This document shows, one piece after another, positions 58,831-64,000 of a stretch of 64,000 nucleotides of DNA (position 1 is its first letter; the number at the start of each line of letters is the position of its first letter). The DNA is taken from assembly GCF_000600295.1 (NCBI RefSeq), contig NZ_JEMG01000001.1, forward strand, positions 909,062 to 973,061, given 5' to 3'. The notes below the pieces were generated by a model. It saw nothing but the letters and a program-made list of their open reading frames with translations, was not told the origin of the DNA and ran no database searches. This DNA is from Hylemonella gracilis str. Niagara R. GTDB lineage: Bacteria; Pseudomonadota; Gammaproteobacteria; Burkholderiales; Burkholderiaceae_C. Position numbers and translations under genes: made by a program.

Positions 58831-60495
58831 TCAGGGCTGGCCCGGCATGGGCAGCCTCGGCGGGTCCGCAGGCGGCAAGGTGTCGTCTCCGATGGTCTCT
58901 TCTGTCTCGCCCGGGGGCGCCAGGGCCATCGGGCCGGAGGCGGTGGCGCCCTCTTTCAGCCTGAACACCCCGACCGTGCGCACCAGGGCCTGCGCCTGCG
59001 TCTTCATGCTGCCGGCGGCGGCGGCCATTTCCTCCACCAGCGCGGCGTTCTGTTGGGTGGTCTGGTCCATGTTGGTGATGGCCTCTTCGACCTGCGCCAC
59101 GCCATCGCTTTGTTCGGCGCTGGCGGCGCTGATCTCGCCCATGATCTCGGTCACGCGCCGGATGCTGTCCACCACCTTGGCCATGGTGCTGCCAGCCTGG
59201 TCCACCAGGCTAGCGCCTTGTTCCACCTGGGTGACGCTGGCCGAGATCAGGGCCTTGATTTCCTTGGCGGCATCGGCGCTGCGGCCCGCCAATGACCGCA
59301 CCTCGCTGGCCACCACGGCGAATCCGCGTCCTTGCTCACCGGCACGTGCGGCTTCCACCGCCGCGTTCAGCGCCAGGATGTTGGTCTGGAAGGCGATGCC
59401 GTCGATCACGCTGATGATGTCGGCGATCTTGCGGCTGCTTTCGCTGATGCCCTTCATGGTCTCGATCACCTGCGAGACCACTTCGCCGCCCTGTGCCGCG
59501 ACGGCGGAGGCGTTGCGCGCGAACTCATTGGCCTGCTGGGCGTTGGCCGCGTTCTGCTTGACGGTGCTGCCCAGCTGCTCCATCGAGGCTGCCGTCTGCT
59601 CCAGTGAACTGGCCTGGGCTTCGGTGCGCGCACTCAGATCCTGGTTGCCCTCGGCGATTTCCGCGCTGGCCAGTGAAACGGCCTCGCTGCCGGCGCGGAC
59701 CCGGGCGACCAGGTTCGTCAGCGCAGTCTGCATTTCCAGCAAGGCCCGCAGCAGCTGTCCGAATTCGTCACGGGTATTGGGCTGGATCTGCGCGCTCAAG
59801 TCACCCTGGGCCACCCGCAGCGCCAACTGGGCGGCGTGACGCGCGCCGCCCGAGATGCGTCGGCTCAGAGCGTGGCCGATCAGCAGCCCGAGCGCGCAGG
59901 TCAGCACCAGGGAACCCAGATTGCCGTACAAGACACGGTCGCGCACGGCGCCGTTTTGGGCGTGGACTTCACCCGCACCCAGCCTCGCCTGCTCGCCCAG
60001 CTTGCCGATTTCGGCCGTCAGACTGCCAAAGGTTCGCAGCGCCGGCCCTTTGAGGATGTCCAGGGCTTCCTCGTCCCTGCGTTGCCGCGCCAGCCCGACG
60101 ATTTCCTCCTGCTGGGCCTGGTACTGCTTCCACGCCTCCTGCAGGGCCGTCACGGTCTGCTGCTGTGCGCCCTCGGTGAAGAAAGGTGTCAGGCTGCGCA
60201 GTTCCTGGTCGATGCCCTTGCGCATTTCTTCCATCTGCTTTTCAAGGGCACGGCGTTCGTCCTCGCCGAAGCTCAGCACATGCTGGAACTGCGCGGCTCG
60301 CAGCAGATTGACCTGCGCATGCAGCGCGCCCGCGTGTTGCGTGGCGGGCAACCAGCGCTCGGCCATCTGGCGCGCGTTGTCGTTCAGCGATCCGGCCCCG
60401 TAGATGGCGTACAGGGACTGCGCGGCGGCCAGCACCAACACCAGTATGAAGCCACCCATGAGCTGGGCGCCGATCTGCAAGTCCTTGATGCGCAT
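58831..60495 (-). CDS. Methyl-accepting chemotaxis protein
   Basis: This 554-aa inner-membrane chemoreceptor has a first helix at 11-31, a periplasmic four-helix-bundle sensor (about 35-190), and a second helix near 192-212. The HAMP domain lies at about 213-265 (SRRISGGARHAAQLALRVAQGDLSAQI). In the signalling domain the hairpin tip reads IDGIAFQTNILALNAAVEAARAGEQGRGFAVVASEVRSLAGRSADAAKEIK (about 365-415), nearly invariant in the family. Methylation helices flank it. It has a Pro-rich C-terminus without the NWETF-type tether. The ligand is unknown. A GGAG ribosome-binding site precedes the start. It converges with xerC. Confidence 0.95.
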   Translation of the reverse strand: MRIKDLQIGAQLMGGFILVLVLAAAQSLYAIYGAGSLNDNARQMAERWLPATQHAGALHAQVNLLRAAQFQHVLSFGEDERRALEKQMEEMRKGIDQELRSLTPFFTEGAQQQTVTALQEAWKQYQAQQEEIVGLARQRRDEEALDILKGPALRTFGSLTAEIGKLGEQARLGAGEVHAQNGAVRDRVLYGNLGSLVLTCALGLLIGHALSRRISGGARHAAQLALRVAQGDLSAQIQPNTRDEFGQLLRALLEMQTALTNLVARVRAGSEAVSLASAEIAEGNQDLSARTEAQASSLEQTAASMEQLGSTVKQNAANAQQANEFARNASAVAAQGGEVVSQVIETMKGISESSRKIADIISVIDGIAFQTNILALNAAVEAARAGEQGRGFAVVASEVRSLAGRSADAAKEIKALISASVTQVEQGASLVDQAGSTMAKVVDSIRRVTEIMGEISAASAEQSDGVAQVEEAITNMDQTTQQNAALVEEMAAAAGSMKTQAQALVRTVGVFRLKEGATASGPMALAPPGETEETIGDDTLPPADPPRLPMPGQP

Positions 60496-60649
60496 GGCGC
60501 GCGGTCTCCTGGTTTTTTATATGACGGCCACTCTATGCCCAAGCCGTGTGCATGCATAGTTCGGGAAAGCCCCGGACTGTGGCGGTGGACTTCGCCTTGT
60601 CGGGGCACCACCGCGGATTTCTTCGCAATAGCCGCGACAATGATGCCCC

Positions 60650-61831
60650 ATGAAGGTGATACGCATCAAAGAGGGCAAGGAGCGCGCCCTGCAGCGCCAG
60701 CATCCGTGGCTGTTCGAGTCGGCCATCGCCAAGGGCGGGGGCGACATGGGCGAGACCGTGCGCGTGGAGTCCGCAGCGGGGGCGTTCATGGCCTGGGCCG
60801 CCTACAGTCCGCAGTCCAAGATCCGCGCCCGGGTCTGGAGTTTTGACGCGCAGCAGCGCATCGACCCGGATTTCTTTCGCCAGCGCGTGGCCGCCGCCGT
60901 GCGGGCGCGCGCGCGTTTCGCGATTGCCAGCGATGGCCTGCGCCTGGTCCATGGCGAAGCCGATGGCTTGCCGGGATTGATCGTCGATCGTTATGGCGAC
61001 ACCCTGGTCGCGCAGTTCACCAGCGCTGGCGTTGAGCGCTGGAAGGCGGTGCTGGTCGATGCTTTGTTGGCGGAAACAGGCTTGAGCCGTCTTTACGAGC
61101 GCTCGGACGCCAGCGCGCGTGGGCTGGAAGGATTGCCAGAAGCCACCGGCTGGTTGCGCGGGCAGGGTGATACCTCCCTGATCCTGCGGGAACACGACTG
61201 GAAGCTGGGGCTGGACATCGCGCATGGTCACAAGACCGGCTTTTACCTCGACCAGCGGGACAGCCGCAAGCGCTTTAGCGATTTCACACGGCGCCTGCAG
61301 TTCCAAAGGGTGCTGAACTGTTATTGCTATACGGGCGGCTTCACGGTCGCGGCCTTGCAAGGCGGGGCCGCGCGGGTGACTTCCATCGATTCCTCCGCGC
61401 CCGCGCTGGCGCAGGCGCGGGCCAATGTCGCGCTCAATGGATTGGACGCGGATCGCAGTGAATTCCTGGACGCGGACGTGAACGCCAGCCTGCGCCGCTT
61501 CGCCGAGGAGGGGCGCAGTTTCGACGCCATCATCCTGGACCCGCCCAAGTTCGCTCCGACCGTGGCCCATGCAGAACGCGCGGCCCGGGCCTACAAGGAC
61601 ATCAACCGCTTGGCCTTCAAGATTTTGGAGCCCGGCGGGGTGCTCTTCACCTTCTCCTGCTCGGGTGGCATTGGCGTTGAGCTGTTCCACAAGATCGTGG
61701 CCTCGGCCGGCGCCGACGCTGGCGTGGATGGCTACATTCAGGAACGCCTGGGGGGCGCACCGGACCACCCCATGACGCTAGCCTTCCCGGAAGGGGAGTA
61801 CCTCAAGGGGCTGGTGGTGATGAAGAAGTGA
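60650..61831 (+). CDS. rlmI: 23S rRNA (cytosine) methyltransferase RlmI-like
   Basis: This 393-aa class I SAM-dependent methyltransferase resembles RlmI, which makes m5C1962 in 23S rRNA. The N-terminal PUA-like domain begins KVIRIKEGKERALQRQHPWLFESAI. The middle domain contains GLIVDRYGDTLVAQF and LDQRDSRKRFSDF. The Rossmann fold has NCYCYTGGFTVAALQGGAARVTSIDSS (about 223-249) for SAM, and the motif DPPKFAP near 305 and FSCSGG near 340 with a cysteine at the catalytic position. The ATG at 60650 gives full length. A hairpin terminator follows 74 bases after the stop. Confidence 0.92.
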   Translation: MKVIRIKEGKERALQRQHPWLFESAIAKGGGDMGETVRVESAAGAFMAWAAYSPQSKIRARVWSFDAQQRIDPDFFRQRVAAAVRARARFAIASDGLRLVHGEADGLPGLIVDRYGDTLVAQFTSAGVERWKAVLVDALLAETGLSRLYERSDASARGLEGLPEATGWLRGQGDTSLILREHDWKLGLDIAHGHKTGFYLDQRDSRKRFSDFTRRLQFQRVLNCYCYTGGFTVAALQGGAARVTSIDSSAPALAQARANVALNGLDADRSEFLDADVNASLRRFAEEGRSFDAIILDPPKFAPTVAHAERAARAYKDINRLAFKILEPGGVLFTFSCSGGIGVELFHKIVASAGADAGVDGYIQERLGGAPDHPMTLAFPEGEYLKGLVVMKK

Positions 61832-61904
61832 TGCCGCGCCTGCTCTGAACCTTGGCGGGCAGGCTCTTGAAGTAATCGATAAACTTCCCATCTTCTCCTG
61901 GATG

Positions 61905-61931
61905 GGCCGCTTGCTTGCAGCGGCCTTTATT
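61905..61931 (+). terminator. Rho-independent terminator after rlmI
   Basis: GGCCGCT (61905-61911) pairs perfectly with AGCGGCC (61919-61925) around TGCTTGC and is followed by TTTATT. It lies between rlmI and the CobW-type gene and would separate their transcripts. Confidence 0.75.
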
Positions 61932-61954
61932 ACTTCCCGCTTGCGAGACCCACC

Positions 61955-63001
61955 ATGGCCCTGATTCCCGCCACCATCCTCACCGGCTTCCTCGGTTCCG
62001 GCAAGACGACCCTGCTCCAGCGCGTGCTCAAGGAAGCGCATGGGCAGAAGATCGCCGTGGTCGAGAACGAATTCGGCGAGGAAAGCATCGACAACGAAAT
62101 CCTCGTCAACGACACCCAGGAACAGATCATCCAGCTCAACAACGGCTGCGTCTGCTGCACCATACGCGAGGATCTGCGCACGACGCTGCAGTTGCTGGCG
62201 GCCAAGAAGCGCCAGGGCCTGCTGGATTTCGAACGCGTGGTGATCGAGACCACCGGTCTGGCCGATCCGGGCCCGGTGACGCAGACCTTCTTCATGGACG
62301 ATGAAATTGCCGAGAGCTATTTGCTCGATTCCATCATCACCCTGGTGGACGCCAAGCACGCGAACCAGCAGCTGGACGAGCGCCAGGAGGCGCGGCGGCA
62401 GGTGGGTTTTGCCGACCAGATCTTCCTGAGCAAGACCGATCTGGTCGCGGAGGAGGAGGTGGAGGCGCTGATCCATCGCCTCAAGCACATGAACCCGCGC
62501 GCGCCGCAGAAGGCCGTGCATTTCGGCGCGGTGCCGATTTCCGAGGTCTTTGACCTGCGCGGCTTCAACCTCAACGCCAAGCTGGAAATCGATCCGGACT
62601 TCCTGAACGCCGACGAGCACGACCATGATCACGGGCATGACCACGATCACCACGATCACGAACATGGCGAGCACTGCGACCACCCGCACCACCACCATCA
62701 CGACGATGACGTGAAGAGCTTCGTCTTCAAGTCCGAGCGGGCCTTCGACCCGGCCAAGCTGGAGGACTTCCTGGGCGCCATCGTCAACATCTATGGCCCG
62801 CGCATGCTGCGTTACAAGGGCGTGCTGAACATGAAGGGAACGGACCGCAAGGTGATTTTCCAGGGCGTCCATCAGCTGATGGGCAGCGATCTGGGGCCGG
62901 AATGGGGCCCTCAGGAGCAGCGTCTTTCCAAGATGGTGTTCATCGGCATCGACCTACCCAAGGACATCCTGGTGCAGGGGCTGCAGCAAAGCCTGGTTTG
63001 A
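61955..63001 (+). CDS. CobW/COG0523-family GTPase with histidine-rich metal loop
   Basis: This 348-aa P-loop G3E GTPase is of the family that includes cobalt, nickel and zinc metallochaperones. Walker A TGFLGSGKTTL is at 10-20, and the metal-binding CxCC motif is Cys65-Val-Cys67-Cys68 in NNGCVCCTIR. EFGEESIDNE, ETTGLADPGPV and LSKTDLV (guanine specificity) are also clear. Residues about 222-250 form a loop of alternating His and Asp (HDHDHGHDHDHH and similar) that should bind Zn or a related metal. The C-terminal CobW domain follows. It lies 192 bases before dksA in the same direction, an arrangement I associate with betaproteobacteria. Confidence 0.92.
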   Translation: MALIPATILTGFLGSGKTTLLQRVLKEAHGQKIAVVENEFGEESIDNEILVNDTQEQIIQLNNGCVCCTIREDLRTTLQLLAAKKRQGLLDFERVVIETTGLADPGPVTQTFFMDDEIAESYLLDSIITLVDAKHANQQLDERQEARRQVGFADQIFLSKTDLVAEEEVEALIHRLKHMNPRAPQKAVHFGAVPISEVFDLRGFNLNAKLEIDPDFLNADEHDHDHGHDHDHHDHEHGEHCDHPHHHHHDDDVKSFVFKSERAFDPAKLEDFLGAIVNIYGPRMLRYKGVLNMKGTDRKVIFQGVHQLMGSDLGPEWGPQEQRLSKMVFIGIDLPKDILVQGLQQSLV

Positions 63002-63160
63002 ATCTTGCAAGCCTGAGCGGAGCCCTGCGGGATTCCTCTGGGGCCTGGGGCGAAGGGTCTGTAACGGGCATGCATTACACTCGCGCCCCTTGAGGCCGTT
63101 CCTGGCCTTGTCCGTGTTGCGTTCGTCAACACGGGGCGTCGCTGTCGTGCACCAGAAGAA

Positions 63161-63193
63161 GCAAGCCCGAGCTTGCCCGGAGGAGTCCATCAA
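63161..63193 (+). promoter_or_regulatory. Leader hairpin and ribosome-binding site of dksA
   Basis: GCAAGC-CCGA-GCTTGC (63161-63176) is a perfect six-pair hairpin, followed two bases later by GGAGGAG (63179-63185). That is a strong ribosome-binding site eight bases before the GTG at 63194. The site decides the GTG start over the in-frame ATG at 63218. Confidence 0.6.
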
Positions 63194-64000
63194 GTGAAAG
63201 CCAAACCAGCCAAGTCGATGACCACATCGTCCCCCTCCAAGGCCAAGTCGCCTGCCAGCCCCGCGCGGGTCAAGGCCGGGGCCGCTGCGTCCCCGAATCG
63301 GGGCGCGACGGGGGCGAAGACGACCGGCAAGACCAGCGCATCACCGAAGGCCGCCGTGAAAGCGGCCGCCAAGCCGACGGTCAAGAAAACGGCGTCGACG
63401 GTTGTCAAGGCCGCCAAGTCGTCGGCCACTGCCAAAACCATCAAAACCATCAAGACCGGCAAGGCTGCTCCGGTCGCCAAGGTCCCGGCCAAGCCCACCG
63501 CCAAAGCTGCAGCCAAACCCGCAGTCAAGAAGCCGGTGAGCGCGAAGTCGGCGCCCAGCAAGACGATAGCCAAAACACCTGCCAAGACCGCTTCGAAAGC
63601 TGTATCCCGCGCCCCGGCCCCGTCCGTCGCCAAGCGACCCACCACCCCGTCGGCTCCGGTGAAGAAGGCGGCGGCGAAGACCGCGCCGCCGGCCCTGTCC
63701 CTCGCGAAGCCAGCCAGCACACAAAAACTCACACCATCGGTGCCCGCCAGGGCGCCAACTCCTGTATCCTCCGCGCCCGTCGTGTCCGTCTCGTCGGCCA
63801 GCGAAGGCTTGCCTCGCATGAGCAAGGCGAATGCCCGACTGGCGCAGATCACCGTGCCATCCATCGACCCGGCCGCGGCCCATGCGAGCAGGGCGAGCTA
63901 CGTCTCGACCCTGACTCAACCTGTTCTTGACTCCCCTCTGATTGCGCCCGTGAAGAAAGATCCCAAGCTCGCCAACAACTGGAAAACCAAGTCCGCCGAG
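63194..64000 (+). CDS. dksA: RNA polymerase-binding protein DksA with long H1-like N-terminal tail, 3' partial
   Basis: The frame from this GTG is open without a stop to the window's end (269 codons). The last visible residues, APVKKDPKLANNWKTKSAE, match the segment that precedes the DksA coiled-coil domain in Comamonadaceae, as I recall it. Everything before is low-complexity: about 250 residues rich in Lys, Ala, Pro, Ser and Thr, with repeated AAKP, VKK, PAKT and AKS units like histone H1 tails, and no cysteine or tryptophan. DksA binds the RNA polymerase secondary channel and works with ppGpp. The E. coli protein is about 151 aa and has no such tail. The coiled-coil, DxxDxA tip and zinc finger would lie beyond the window. 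A CobW-type GTPase directly upstream supports the assignment. Confidence 0.82.
   Translation, partial: MKAKPAKSMTTSSPSKAKSPASPARVKAGAAASPNRGATGAKTTGKTSASPKAAVKAAAKPTVKKTASTVVKAAKSSATAKTIKTIKTGKAAPVAKVPAKPTAKAAAKPAVKKPVSAKSAPSKTIAKTPAKTASKAVSRAPAPSVAKRPTTPSAPVKKAAAKTAPPALSLAKPASTQKLTPSVPARAPTPVSSAPVVSVSSASEGLPRMSKANARLAQITVPSIDPAAAHASRASYVSTLTQPVLDSPLIAPVKKDPKLANNWKTKSAE

Noticed and set aside
60508-60540. Sigma-28-like GCCGTCAT element upstream of the chemoreceptor gene (minus strand)
   Set aside because: It resembles the flagellar -10, but no TAAA element is found at the required distance.
61875-61882. ATCGATAA, reverse complement of the TTATCGAT box, near the CobW-type gene
   Set aside because: It is a single copy between rlmI and its terminator, with no functional link to the nitrogen module; treated as chance.
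63190-63864. 224-aa minus-strand frame rich in Ala, Gly, Leu and Asp
   Set aside because: It is the complement of the Lys/Ala-rich dksA tail. The plus strand has a strong ribosome-binding site and runs into a recognisable DksA segment.

Overview
The window is a GC-rich chromosomal segment that looks like the family Comamonadaceae (Betaproteobacteria, Burkholderiales). The support is protein-level resemblance of ArgB, SlmA, PyrC, DapF and DksA to that group, the neighbourhoods dapF-DUF484-xerC and cobW-dksA, and a bacterial type A RNase P RNA. I cannot name the genus. I see no insertion sequence, prophage, CRISPR array, tRNA or rRNA. Both ends cut genes: a WecA/MraY-type transferase on the left and dksA on the right.

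Layout. (1) 1-3643: sugar-phosphate transferase end, argB, slmA, an FAH-family hydrolase. (2) 3681-20592: a complete E. coli-like (type II) cellulose locus built as two divergent, tightly overlapping operons. bcsR-Q-A-B-Z-C runs rightward. bcsE-F-G runs leftward and continues into a second full-length bcsB paralogue. Together these predict a c-di-GMP-gated synthase (BcsA PilZ, BcsE GIL), an export channel (BcsC), a trimming endoglucanase (BcsZ) and phosphoethanolamine decoration (BcsG). (3) 20695-30135: a fatty-acid beta-oxidation operon behind a TetR-type regulator: acyl-CoA dehydrogenase, a DUF2147 secreted protein, a fused hydroxyacyl-CoA dehydrogenase/enoyl-CoA hydratase, thiolase, alpha/beta hydrolase, thioesterase and enoyl-CoA hydratase. 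(4) 30169-33360: YdcF-like protein, YciA-type thioesterase, Atm1-type ABC exporter. (5) 33524-46514: nitrogen acquisition. gltIJKL glutamate/aspartate importer plus an AllA-like ureidoglycolate lyase run rightward. An amidase and a Dpp/Opp-type importer run leftward. They diverge from an M20 allantoate/N-carbamoyl amino-acid hydrolase, followed by an IclR-type regulator. A shared TTATCGAT motif sits in both control regions. (6) 46551-54650: pyrC, DUF3025, a GST, htpX, a GGDEF-EAL protein, a FAD oxidoreductase. (7) 54731-63001: rnpB, an IscR-like regulator without the cluster-ligand cysteines, dapF, a DUF484 protein, xerC, a chemoreceptor, rlmI, and a CobW-type GTPase with a histidine-rich loop. 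(8) 63194-end: the 5' part of dksA. It encodes a Lys/Ala/Pro-rich, histone H1-like tail of about 250 residues ahead of the recognisable DksA start.

The most interesting items are the bcsG-coupled second BcsB, the cysteine-less IscR paralogue with a palindrome inside its promoter, the TTATCGAT-linked ureide/amide module, and the H1-like tail on DksA. Most parts belong to known families. The novelty, where there is any, lies in combinations and missing residues, and none of it was tested by database search here.
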